Assembly (NCBI GenBank): GCA_023425865.1
Contig: JAFABV010000026.1
Span: 1 to 64,000, forward strand
Reading direction: 5' to 3'
Source: Bacteroidota bacterium
Lineage (GTDB): Bacteria; Bacteroidota; Bacteroidia; Bacteroidales; Bacteroidaceae
DNA: 64,000 nt
The notes beneath the pieces are model-generated. The model saw nothing but the letters and a program-made list of their open reading frames with translations, ran no database searches and was not told the DNA's origin. Made by a program: the position numbers and the translations under genes. How positions within the stretch are numbered: the stretch's first letter is position 1; every line of letters starts with the position of its first letter. Shown one piece after another: positions 8,068 to 16,922 of this stretch.

Positions 8068-9897
8068 TTATTTGGTGTAACTGGGATTTTGAATGAGGCC
8101 CGGATTGACAGACAGGGCAGACTCTGGCAGCGGATACCACTCGTATTTCTTGTCGCGCTTGGCCGGGAGGTCAACGCCCTCTTCGGTGGCACGCCCAAAA
8201 AACCACCACTGACCTTGCGTGAACTTGTCGAAGCGGCGCAGGTCTGTGCGTCGACGGCGTCCTTCGCCGAGGAACTCGAGTCCCCATTGTGAAAGCATCC
8301 AGTCTTGATCGAAGGTTGTGAATCCCGGTCCAGGCTGGTTTTTCACCACACTCCAGTCGCTGGATGTATAATAGCGCTGGCGCACCTGATTGACATAATT
8401 AGCGGCCTCTGTGGCATTGCCCTTGCGCATCTCGCATTCAGCCACATTAAAATATGCCTCGGCCAAACGGAACTCTACCTCGTCAATATCTTTGAATCCG
8501 CCCTTGTCGCCGGCATCATAGATGGGATATTTTATCAGTCGGATGCCAGAGTTGGTTTCGCCCCATCGTGGTGACATGACGGTTTCGAGGTTTCGTCCGA
8601 GGTTCTGGAAAGTACCCAGCTGGTCAACATATACCAGGTTTTGGCCGTCGCGGTCGGCATCAGCCGTGAGTGCCTCACCTTTGCCGAAGTTGGCCTTGAT
8701 GGCACCACGGAGGAAGTTGCCGGTCCACTTGCCCGTAGTGGCATTGTAGACAAAGTTGCCTTTTCTTGCGTCGCGGTCGTCAAGTCGGTCCCATACGCCA
8801 CCGAGCTTGTCGCCATAATCGTAGATAAAGCTCTTGCCGCCGGTATCGGTACCACCTGTAGAGAGCACTTTTCCGCTGTTGTCGCGAGATGGGACGACGA
8901 TGCAGCAATTCCATGCGCCGATACCCGAGAACTGTGTGACACCGAAATACTTGTCGTAGTTGTAGGCCAGCATGGGCATATTGCGCATGTTGGTCCAGGC
9001 ATTGGTGGAGCCCTGGCCATCTTCGCACGCAAAAGCGAATACCACCTCGGGACAAGTGTTGTTGTCGAGGTCATAGATGGTGCGGTAGTCGTTGGCCAAT
9101 TGGTAAGTACCGAAGTCGCCATTGATAATCTGCTTGCTCAGCGCCTCGCACTCGTCATAATGGTCTTCGCCGATGAAAGTGGGCGCATTGAGCAGTAGGC
9201 GGGCCTTAAGCAGGCGGTTCATGCCTTGGTTCACCCGGTTGCGTGTGGCATTGTCGCCAGTCTCTTTAGGCAGCGCACTGACACTCTCGTCAAGTTCTGT
9301 GGCAATGAAGTCGAAGATTTTCTTGCAACTGGTATTCCAATCAGGGTCGGCAGTACCGGGAATGTCGGCACCTGAAGAGATGTTGAGGGGTAGTGCGCCA
9401 CCCCAAATCTCGAACATGTTATAATAGGCCCAAGCACGCAGGGTTCTGGCCTCCGCAATGTAAGCGTCGAACTGATTCTGCGTCATCTTGAGCGCCGTGG
9501 GGTCGATGCCTCCAAGGTCGTTGATGATGTTGTTGGCGAGTCCCACCATGGGCCAGCAGTTGGTCCAAGCGTCTTTGATGATCTTAGACTCTGATGTCCA
9601 GGTCTGCGTAGAGAGCACATACTTTTCGCCTTCGTCATAGCCCCACTGTCCGCCATTCCATACGCGCCAGGATATTTGGTCGGCCGGAAGCTCCTGAAGG
9701 AAGTAGAACCGCTCGGCAAAGCAGTTGCCAGCCTGATTATATATGGTGGCAATGGCACTCTTGACACTCGACTCGTTTTGGTAAAAGGTAGATGCGTCAA
9801 TACGGTCGTACACTTTTTCGTCGAGGTCGGTACATGACGAGAAAGCCAGTACCAATCCCAAGGCGGCCGTCAAGCTATATTTATTGATATTCTTCAT
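8068..9897 (-). CDS. susD: SusD/RagB-family nutrient-binding lipoprotein (starch PUL)
   Basis: The start at 9897 gives a lipoprotein signal (ALGLVLAFSSC); 13 codons upstream would add a non-signal segment. The 609-residue body has the SusD/RagB helical fold signatures: DLDEKVYDRI after the lipobox, TPR-like helices with EARTLRAWAYYNMFEIWGGALPL, and a C-terminal FRLAEAYFNVAECEMRKGNATEAANYVN segment read in pieces. It caps its partner SusC barrel (next gene upstream) and delivers oligosaccharides. Given the neighbours (GH97, GH13, starch-binding modules) the ligand is probably maltooligosaccharide. The gap to susC is about 50 bases. Confidence 0.93.
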   Translation of the reverse strand: MKNINKYSLTAALGLVLAFSSCTDLDEKVYDRIDASTFYQNESSVKSAIATIYNQAGNCFAERFYFLQELPADQISWRVWNGGQWGYDEGEKYVLSTQTWTSESKIIKDAWTNCWPMVGLANNIINDLGGIDPTALKMTQNQFDAYIAEARTLRAWAYYNMFEIWGGALPLNISSGADIPGTADPDWNTSCKKIFDFIATELDESVSALPKETGDNATRNRVNQGMNRLLKARLLLNAPTFIGEDHYDECEALSKQIINGDFGTYQLANDYRTIYDLDNNTCPEVVFAFACEDGQGSTNAWTNMRNMPMLAYNYDKYFGVTQFSGIGAWNCCIVVPSRDNSGKVLSTGGTDTGGKSFIYDYGDKLGGVWDRLDDRDARKGNFVYNATTGKWTGNFLRGAIKANFGKGEALTADADRDGQNLVYVDQLGTFQNLGRNLETVMSPRWGETNSGIRLIKYPIYDAGDKGGFKDIDEVEFRLAEAYFNVAECEMRKGNATEAANYVNQVRQRYYTSSDWSVVKNQPGPGFTTFDQDWMLSQWGLEFLGEGRRRRTDLRRFDKFTQGQWWFFGRATEEGVDLPAKRDKKYEWYPLPESALSVNPGLIQNPSYTK

Positions 9898-9950
9898 CGT
9901 TATTCTGTTTAGTCGTTGTAATACATGGTGAATCATTAGTCTATGCGGCC

Positions 9951-12890
9951 TTAATGGAATCTAAGGGTAACGCCGAGACTGATTTGTGTGGCTGTGGGGT
10001 AGGCACTTGAGACATCTACACCCGGTGTGATGCCGGTCTGCGTAACGATTGATGGGTCGTTGCCGTCGTAGCCAGTAATGGTAAACAGGTTTTTGGCAGC
10101 AATGTAGACGCGCAGGCTTTCGAGCAAACGTCGGTTCTTGGGCGTGAAGTTGTAACCTAACGTCACGTTGTCGAGCTTCATATAGTTGCCGTTTTCGAGG
10201 AAATAAGATGAGATGACACCACCGCCACTTTTCACGTCTTTGTCGTCGAGATAGGCGCTGCGCAGCACGTTGTCGGTTCCGGCAAGCTGCAATCCCATGC
10301 CATACTTGCGCATATTGAAAATCTTGAATCCAAAGGCACCTCTCCAAAGGAAGCTCAGGTCCCAGTTCTTGTACTGGAAATAGTTGTTCCATGACAAGAA
10401 GTGTGAGGGGGCGCCGTTACCGATGTAACGCTTGTCTGAGGCATCAACATTGGTGGTGAGTACGGCCTCATTCTCTTTGTTGTAAACCAGCATGTTGCCG
10501 TTGGCATCATGGCCGGCATATTCGTAACCCCAGAATTGCCCGACCTTGCCGCCTTCCTGTATGCGGAAGAAGTATTCGTTGGTTCCTACGCCGGGCTTCT
10601 GGTAAAGGTCAATGTAAGAGGCCTTGTACACTTCATTCGACAACTTGATAAACTTAGTAGTGCCGTAAGAATAGTTGACCCCTGTGGTCCATTTGAAGTT
10701 CTTGCCAGAGAATACGTCATAGTTGAGTGTCAGTTCGATACCCGTGTTCTTGGTAGTACCTACGTTAACCAGAATGTTGTCCCACACGTAGGGAGGCTGA
10801 GGGGCGGTGTAGTTGTAAAGCAAGTCTTCGGACCGGCGGTCGTAATACTCAATGCTACCACGCAGGTGGCTGGCGAAAGCCTCAAAGTCGACGCCGATAT
10901 TGAACGCCTTGCTCTTTTCCCAGCCTAATTTGGGATTGGCATTGGCAGAGGGCGCATAGCCGTTGATCCACTGACCGTCCATGAGATAGGCACCATTGGC
11001 AGTGTAGGTAGGAGTTGACTGATAGGCGTTGAAGTCTGAGCGTCCGGTAACACCATAGGAGATACGTGGCTTGAGGCTCTGGAACGTGGTGCCAATGGTT
11101 TCCAATCCAGGGGTCTTGATGATTTCCCAGGCCAATGAGGCAGAGGGGAAGTTACCCCACTTGCGGTCGGCACCAAACTTGGTGGAACCTTCATGACGAA
11201 GTGAAGCTGAGGCGAACAACATATCGCGCCAGTTATAGTTAAGGCGTCCGAAGAAGCCGATGAGTGTTGACTCAGATCTTCCGGCATAGAGATTGGCAGT
11301 GCCGTCTTTCAGGCCCGTGCCACTGCCTATGCCTTGATAAGTGGGCGAGTCGTAGGTGAAGCCATGGTTGGCCATGCCCTCCTGCTCCCATGAGCTGCGC
11401 TCCCAAGAGTATCCGGCAACAAATTTGAGTTGATGTTGAGGGATGGTCCAGGTGTAGTTGAGCAACCACTCGAAGCGATTGGTCCACCATTTTTGGTACT
11501 GCATGGTAGCCTCGCCCTTGTAGCCGTCCCAGTATGACTGACTGGAAGCTATGGGAGTGTAATAATTGTTTTTATAGTCGTTGTACTGTAGGGCATAGCT
11601 CAACGAAGTGTTCAATGCGTGATGCTCCAGATTGAGAATATTCCACTGTACATCGGCATTTCCCAGCAGATAGACGCGGTCGCCATTACTTGAGTTTTCT
11701 TTGAGCACGCTTACGGGATTGTAGATGCCTGTTGGAGAGGTGGGCTGATAATAGCTGCCATCAGCATTGTAGATGGGGAGTGTGGGGTTCATGGTCAAGG
11801 CCGTGTCGAACATGCCATCATTACCATAGTCTTCATGCACCTTGCGCAGGCTGAGTGAAGAGTTGAACTTGAGGTGATTGTCGAGTACGCGCTGCTCAAC
11901 GACGAATCTTCCACCGTATTCTTCGCGTCCGCTGGCTATATCAAGACCATTGGCCTTTTTGTAGTTGAGGCTCACCCCATAGTAACCATTCTTGGTGCTT
12001 CCGTCGATTGAAAGGTATTGGTTGAGGTTGTATGAGGCGCTACGTGTGATTTCGTCATACCAGTCGGTGTCGTAGCCGTAGTCGTTGCCTCGCAGGCTTC
12101 TGCGGAACTCATCGGTAGAGAGAATGTCGGGGCCGGCCTTAGCAACATTCATGGCCACCCAACTGTCGTAGGTTACGTTTACTACCCCTTGTGCCCCAGA
12201 GCCATGCTTGGTCGTAATCAGGATGACACCATTGGCACCACGTGTGCCGTAGATGGCGGCCGAGCCAGCGTCTTTCAGCACTGTAATAGACTCCACATCC
12301 TGGGTAGAAATGTTTCTCAAGTCACCTCCTGCAATACCGTCGATGACAATTAGTGGACCATTACCTGCTTGCAGGGAGCCGGCGCCACGAACTTGAATGG
12401 AGGATAGAGAGTTGGGGTTGGCATCGGCGGTAGCGTTGACATTCAGTCCGGAAACCTTGCCGCTGACCAAAGACATGGGGTCGGTAACGGCACCTTGGTT
12501 GAACTGACTCTTGTCTACCTGTACGATAGAGCTTGAGATTTCTTTCTTGGCCAGTGAGCCATAACCCACGACGACTACTTCGTTGAGCTGTGAGGCAGTC
12601 TCTTGAAGCGTGACAGTCATGCCTTCGCGGGCGGAAAGGGTCTGTGTATCATAACCCACATATGAGATGGTGAGCTTCTCGCCAGGCTTGGCGTTGATGG
12701 TAAAACTGCCGTTGAGGTCTGTCACAGCCCCAGTCGTTTGGCCCATCACGCGGATGGTGGCTCCAATGACTGGCTCGCCGGTATGGTCTTTCACCGTGCC
12801 GTTGATGGATTGGGCAGACATGTCAAGCGCAAAAGATGTGAATATGATCAGCATAATCACAAGGTTGAGTAGATGTTTTGTTCTTTTCAT
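9951..12890 (-). CDS. susC: SusC/RagA TonB-dependent outer-membrane importer (starch PUL)
   Basis: The 979-residue protein has a signal peptide ending ALDMSAQ and a carboxypeptidase-regulatory-like domain (INGTVKDHTGEPVIGATI...). The TonB box/plug region follows (LNEVVVVGYGSLAKKEIS, then VRGAGSLQAGNGPLIVIDG and AGSAAIYGTRGANGVILITTK), and the rest is a 22-strand barrel ending in LGVTLRFH. It imports oligosaccharides with energy from TonB-ExbBD, with SusD (downstream) as lid. It lies between the GH97 gene and susD on the same strand; no internal promoter box was seen in the 51-base gap to GH97. Confidence 0.95.
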   Translation of the reverse strand: MKRTKHLLNLVIMLIIFTSFALDMSAQSINGTVKDHTGEPVIGATIRVMGQTTGAVTDLNGSFTINAKPGEKLTISYVGYDTQTLSAREGMTVTLQETASQLNEVVVVGYGSLAKKEISSSIVQVDKSQFNQGAVTDPMSLVSGKVSGLNVNATADANPNSLSSIQVRGAGSLQAGNGPLIVIDGIAGGDLRNISTQDVESITVLKDAGSAAIYGTRGANGVILITTKHGSGAQGVVNVTYDSWVAMNVAKAGPDILSTDEFRRSLRGNDYGYDTDWYDEITRSASYNLNQYLSIDGSTKNGYYGVSLNYKKANGLDIASGREEYGGRFVVEQRVLDNHLKFNSSLSLRKVHEDYGNDGMFDTALTMNPTLPIYNADGSYYQPTSPTGIYNPVSVLKENSSNGDRVYLLGNADVQWNILNLEHHALNTSLSYALQYNDYKNNYYTPIASSQSYWDGYKGEATMQYQKWWTNRFEWLLNYTWTIPQHQLKFVAGYSWERSSWEQEGMANHGFTYDSPTYQGIGSGTGLKDGTANLYAGRSESTLIGFFGRLNYNWRDMLFASASLRHEGSTKFGADRKWGNFPSASLAWEIIKTPGLETIGTTFQSLKPRISYGVTGRSDFNAYQSTPTYTANGAYLMDGQWINGYAPSANANPKLGWEKSKAFNIGVDFEAFASHLRGSIEYYDRRSEDLLYNYTAPQPPYVWDNILVNVGTTKNTGIELTLNYDVFSGKNFKWTTGVNYSYGTTKFIKLSNEVYKASYIDLYQKPGVGTNEYFFRIQEGGKVGQFWGYEYAGHDANGNMLVYNKENEAVLTTNVDASDKRYIGNGAPSHFLSWNNYFQYKNWDLSFLWRGAFGFKIFNMRKYGMGLQLAGTDNVLRSAYLDDKDVKSGGGVISSYFLENGNYMKLDNVTLGYNFTPKNRRLLESLRVYIAAKNLFTITGYDGNDPSIVTQTGITPGVDVSSAYPTATQISLGVTLRFH

Positions 12891-12941
12891 GTTTCCTTGA
12901 TTTTCATTGATGTATGTATAAATAAAGTCTTTGTGACATGG

Positions 12942-14918
12942 TTATTGGTCGACCTCAATCCTGATGGCGGCTCCTCCGCCACGTGCCAGATTCAGCTGTA
13001 GCACGGAGGTGGAGTCTACCGCAATCTGGCGTATGGTCATGGTGTGGGTGTTGGTTTGGTAGTCGGCACCGGGACCGTCTTCGTATATCATGGCCCGATA
13101 TTTTAGTCCTGGGTTGAGAAAGTCGAGAGGCAGACTAAGCTGGCGGGCCTCGCGGTCGGTGATGCTTCCGATGAACCATCGTTCGCCACCCCGTTCCTTG
13201 CGGCACACGGTGATATACTTCCCAATCTCTCCATGTTTGATAATTGTTTTGCTCCAATTGGTGGGGCAACTCTCTATAAACGAGAAGGCGGGCTGGCCGG
13301 CATAGTTCTCAATTTCGTCGGCGGCCATCTGAAGTGGACTATAGAGTACCACAAATTCGCCCAGTTGTTTGGCCAAGGTGGAGTGTGGGTGCGTTCCTTT
13401 TACTACTTCACTAAAGTTGAAGATGGCTGGCGTAAAGTCGATGGGACCGGCCAGGCCACGCGTGAAGGGCAGCGTGACGGTGTGTTCTGGGGTGTTGCCT
13501 CCATGTGAATCCCACGCATTGTATTCTTGTCCACGCGCGCCTTCTTGTGTCATTAGGTTGGGATAGGTGCGCTGTAGTCCTGTGGGCATGGCTGGTTCGT
13601 GGTTGTCGATCATGATATGATGCTTGGCCGCACTCTCTATTACCTTACGGTAATGCCTTATGCCATATTGCGAGTTCGACAGTTCCTTGCCGTCCAAGAG
13701 CTTGCCCACATATCCTGTTTTAACAGCGTTCACCCCCATGCGGTGGAACCAGGCAAAGGCCGAGTCCATCTCGTTTTCTATGATATGTGCCTGTCCCCAT
13801 GTCTCCATGTGTCCAATCCACCTTACCCCCTTGGCGCGTGCGTAACGGTTGACGGCTTCAATGTCAAAGTCGGGATACGCTTTCAGGAAGGTGACCTGCT
13901 CTCCTTGTCCCCATCCTGGGTTCCACCCTTCGGAGAGTACGCCCTGAAAGCCATGGGCCGCGGCAAAATCGATATAGCGCATGACGTTGGCGGTGGTGGC
14001 CCCGTGGTTGGGTCCCATCTCCCAAGTATGCTTCTTCTTATGAATACTCCACCAGATGCCCAGGTATTTTCCGGGCTCTATCCATGAGGTGTCGTCCAGA
14101 CGGCAAGGGTCGTTGAGGTTAAGCATTACCCTGTTGGTGATGAGGTCACCGGGCTGAGAGGCCACGATCATAGTACGCCAAGGAGAGGTGAGGGTCTCGT
14201 CGGCATACACTTTCATGCCGTCGCTCCAGGGCGTGAGTGCTGCCATGAGTCGTGTGCCACGCGGTGTGAGGTTGAGTTTGGCATAGTCGGTGAGCGCCGC
14301 CTCATGAAGTGCCAGATATATATTCGGCTCGTATTCTATGGTGAAGGGAGTGGCTACGGTGTCTTTCTTGCTGATGGGAGACTTGGTGTAGAATCCTTCG
14401 AAATATGATGTGCGGTTGGCAGGAAACGACCATCCGTCGGCGTCGTGGGCAAGCGCAAATTCGGTGGTCTCGTCTTGGACGGCAATTTTTTTCAATCCCT
14501 TTTGTCGGGGAATGACATACCTGAATCCCATGCCATCATTGAACACTCTGAAGATAATATCCATGCGACGCTGTTTTCCACTGCGCTGCACAAGGCTTAT
14601 GGCGAGTTCGTTATAATGGTTTCTTACCGAGTCTTCTTCGCCCCATACTTCTGCCCATGTGTCGTCATGAGTGCGCCTTTGTGTTGCCACAATCTTGAAA
14701 TCGGAGTTCAGCTGACCATCCGCAAGCTCAAAACCCATGCGTGAGGGCTGCAATATTTGCCGCCCATGCCATGATATTTTATAATAGGGTTTCCCTTGGG
14801 TGAGTTCAAAGGTAATGGTAAGTTGTCGGTCGGGCGAACTGACCTGCGCTGAACCGCGGGCCAACAGAGTCAGTACGCCGATAAGACATACTGTAAGTAA
14901 ACAAACAAGACGTTTCAT
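12942..14918 (-). CDS. susB: GH97 alpha-glucosidase, SusB-like
   Basis: The start at 14918 gives a signal peptide (MKRLVCLLTVCLIGVL...GSAQ). The 658-residue enzyme follows the GH97 plan: N-terminal sandwich, then a TIM barrel. Conserved acids are seen in LHEAAL (Glu206), HMETWG (Glu372), DNHEP (Glu441), QEGARG (Glu459) and NTPEH (Glu478). Where retaining GH97 enzymes carry an Asp nucleophile, this one reads VKTGYVG, as in the inverting SusB class. It should release glucose from maltooligosaccharides in the periplasm. It is the first gene of the operon, with a promoter box 33 bases upstream and the regulator gene beyond. Confidence 0.9.
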   Translation of the reverse strand: MKRLVCLLTVCLIGVLTLLARGSAQVSSPDRQLTITFELTQGKPYYKISWHGRQILQPSRMGFELADGQLNSDFKIVATQRRTHDDTWAEVWGEEDSVRNHYNELAISLVQRSGKQRRMDIIFRVFNDGMGFRYVIPRQKGLKKIAVQDETTEFALAHDADGWSFPANRTSYFEGFYTKSPISKKDTVATPFTIEYEPNIYLALHEAALTDYAKLNLTPRGTRLMAALTPWSDGMKVYADETLTSPWRTMIVASQPGDLITNRVMLNLNDPCRLDDTSWIEPGKYLGIWWSIHKKKHTWEMGPNHGATTANVMRYIDFAAAHGFQGVLSEGWNPGWGQGEQVTFLKAYPDFDIEAVNRYARAKGVRWIGHMETWGQAHIIENEMDSAFAWFHRMGVNAVKTGYVGKLLDGKELSNSQYGIRHYRKVIESAAKHHIMIDNHEPAMPTGLQRTYPNLMTQEGARGQEYNAWDSHGGNTPEHTVTLPFTRGLAGPIDFTPAIFNFSEVVKGTHPHSTLAKQLGEFVVLYSPLQMAADEIENYAGQPAFSFIESCPTNWSKTIIKHGEIGKYITVCRKERGGERWFIGSITDREARQLSLPLDFLNPGLKYRAMIYEDGPGADYQTNTHTMTIRQIAVDSTSVLQLNLARGGGAAIRIEVDQ

Positions 14919-14950
14919 ATATTTACATGCTTTGTATTGAGTTAGCATGG

Positions 14951-14981
14951 CAAATATATGGAATAAAGGTGTAAGCTACAA
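14951..14981 (-). promoter_or_regulatory. Promoter of the starch PUL operon
   Basis: On the minus strand TATATTTG (14958-14951) is preceded by a -33 TTG (14981-14979) with a 20-base spacer. This is a good match to the Bacteroidetes sigma pattern. The predicted transcript start is near 14946, about 28 bases before the GH97 start. Confidence 0.65.
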
Positions 14982-14983
14982 TG

Positions 14984-15009
14984 ACATCAAGTAAAAATCA
15001 AAGTGATGT
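14984..15009. promoter_or_regulatory. Dyad ACATCA-N14-TGATGT upstream of the PUL promoter, possible SusR site
   Basis: A short inverted repeat (14984-14989 and 15004-15009) is centred about 50 bases before the predicted start of the GH97-susC operon. This is a usual activator position. The half-sites are short, so the call is tentative. Confidence 0.3.
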
Positions 15010-15116
15010 AAATCCGTAATCCGTTGATATATAGATGTGTATCGCACAGGTACTCTCACGTAAATCAAAACGAAATCGGGGCACTTTTCATGCTTTTGGC
15101 TGTCTGTGGTGCCCTG

Positions 15117-16751
15117 TTATCTGGGCACAAGGGTATCGATAAGGGTTATGTTTTCTTCAAACTTGTCTTTGTCGAGGGCGTGGCTTTTGAGTTTGCTACG
15201 ATAGGTATAAATCGTTGCGATGCTGCTTCCCAGGATGCTGCTGATCTTTTGGTTATCGGTGATGTCAAGTCTGATGAGCGCGAGAATCCTCAATTCGGTG
15301 TTGAGGCTTTTGTCCTTGGTGACAAAATGGTAGTCGGGTTGGAGCAATTGGTTGACTTTTTCGACAAAGTCGGTATATATATTTAGGAATGCTTCGTCGA
15401 AGTTGGCATAGAACAGTTTGGTACTCTCGTTGGCAAAATCGGTATCCTGTAACAGTTTGCCCAACTCTGCCGTCTTGCGTTCACGCATCATGCGGTAAGC
15501 CGCTTTACGGCGTTCTTCGGCCCGCGACATAAGTACAGAGGCAAGCTCCATAAAGCGGCCGATGTACTGCTCTTTGATTTGTCCGCCCTCCTGGAGTTGG
15601 TCATTGGTCACCTTCAGTTCGTCGACAAGGGTATTTAGTTTTTGGTTCACCACCTTGACCTGATTGTTGGCACGGCGGTAACGCAGGATGTACCTGCGCA
15701 TGAAGAAAATCGCGATAATGAGCAGGATGGTGATGATAGAGATGGCGGCCACAATCAGGTATAGCCTCTTTTGGTGTTCGGCCTCTGCCTGGTGGTAGCC
15801 TTGCACAATCTTGGGGATGAGCTGTGCGGCCTGGATGTTGCGCAGGCGTGTGCCATAGAAGTTGGCATCGTGGATGGAGGCATAAATATAATCGTAGGCA
15901 TGATCCAGGTCTCCTTCCTCAAAGAGTAAGGAGGCCAGTTCGCGTAGAGAGTTGTTTTCCATGATGCAGCCCTTGACATCGCTGATGGCGCAAAGCAAGA
16001 GATAGTGTTTCTGCCGTTCACGGTTATGGATCTGATGGTAAAAGTAGGCTAACGTGCTGGCGGCTATACTGTAGTCGCGCTCGCCAGAGCGTAGGTTCTT
16101 GTTCAGGTAATCTTCCAGGATGCGTATGGCTTCGCGATATTGTCTTCGCTCGCCAATGAAGCTGGCGCGAGAGATGACATTCAGGAAGGGGTCGTTGTGG
16201 GGCGTGTCTAAGATTTTCTTGCGATAATACTGTGCTTTCTCAGTGTTTTGTTTGAAGAAGACGGTACCTGCGGTAAATTCGGCATTAAATAAGTAAAGGT
16301 CGCTGCACACCTGGTAGTAATTGGAGATGTCGTCGCCCCGCAGCAAGGTGGTGTCTATTCGTTCGAGGGCTTGTGCCGCTTTGTCAAACAGGCCGGCAAC
16401 GCTCAGGATATGCACCAGTTGCAGCATACTCTTCTCGTGAAGGCGTTTGTCACCGATGCGTGTGGCAACGGCCAGATTCAGGTTTACGTATTTATAGGCA
16501 GAGTCGTACTTGAAGGCCAGGTATTCTTGGTAGAGTTTATCGTTGATGGCATACTCTTGCACAGGTGTGCGGTAGGGCACGCTGAGACCTTCCCGAATAC
16601 GTTGTATCCGAGTTTCCTTCTGCTGCTTTAGCGTCTCTCGCATGCTCAGCAAGCGGTCCAGCTGGTTGAATAGCTGCTTTTCATTGTCTGTGGCAAAAGC
16701 CGCATGAAACCCAAGCATGAGAGTCAGCAGGCATGTAATCGTTCTACCCAT
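15117..16751 (-). CDS. susR: SusR-like membrane-spanning transcriptional regulator (DUF6377 type)
   Basis: The 544-residue protein has a signal peptide (1-20), a periplasmic all-helical TPR-like sensor region (about 25-320) and one transmembrane helix (330-350). A cytoplasmic coiled coil (355-390) and a C-terminal helix-turn-helix (483-525, ELRILALIRLDITDNQKISSILGSS) follow. This is the architecture of SusR of the Bacteroides sus locus, which senses maltose or larger oligomers across the inner membrane and activates the operon. It lies just upstream of GH97 on the same strand, separated by about 200 bases and a separate promoter. A perfect palindrome overlaps its own promoter. Confidence 0.85.
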   Translation of the reverse strand: MGRTITCLLTLMLGFHAAFATDNEKQLFNQLDRLLSMRETLKQQKETRIQRIREGLSVPYRTPVQEYAINDKLYQEYLAFKYDSAYKYVNLNLAVATRIGDKRLHEKSMLQLVHILSVAGLFDKAAQALERIDTTLLRGDDISNYYQVCSDLYLFNAEFTAGTVFFKQNTEKAQYYRKKILDTPHNDPFLNVISRASFIGERRQYREAIRILEDYLNKNLRSGERDYSIAASTLAYFYHQIHNRERQKHYLLLCAISDVKGCIMENNSLRELASLLFEEGDLDHAYDYIYASIHDANFYGTRLRNIQAAQLIPKIVQGYHQAEAEHQKRLYLIVAAISIITILLIIAIFFMRRYILRYRRANNQVKVVNQKLNTLVDELKVTNDQLQEGGQIKEQYIGRFMELASVLMSRAEERRKAAYRMMRERKTAELGKLLQDTDFANESTKLFYANFDEAFLNIYTDFVEKVNQLLQPDYHFVTKDKSLNTELRILALIRLDITDNQKISSILGSSIATIYTYRSKLKSHALDKDKFEENITLIDTLVPR

Positions 16752-16831
16752 GGCGAAAACTGATGGTGGGTTGGGTTAATAGAATAAGGTGTCATTGTGC
16801 CTTGTGCGAGTCGTTATGGTCGATGACAATA

Positions 16832-16839
16832 CAAAGATA
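16832..16839 (-). promoter_or_regulatory. TAnnTTTG promoter box of susR-like gene
   Basis: TATCTTTG on the minus strand lies about 80 bases before the regulator's start at 16751. It begins three bases past the end of the 15-bp palindrome at 16843-16876. Confidence 0.55.
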
Positions 16840-16842
16840 AAC

Positions 16843-16876
16843 ATTTTAGGCCAAATGTAACCATTTGGCCTAAAAT
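16843..16876. promoter_or_regulatory. Perfect 15-bp palindrome: operator or terminator
   Basis: The arms ATTTTAGGCCAAATG (16843-16857) and their exact complement (16862-16876) flank a 4-base loop. The palindrome lies 46 bases past the UPF0597 stop and covers the -33 region of the susR-like promoter. Both terminator and repressor-operator roles are possible. The following T-run is poor, which favours an operator or a dual role. Confidence 0.6.
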
Positions 16877-16922
16877 ATTCTGTGTCGTAAGTTTTGGGGT
16901 GTTGGCATTCGGTGGAGCTCTC

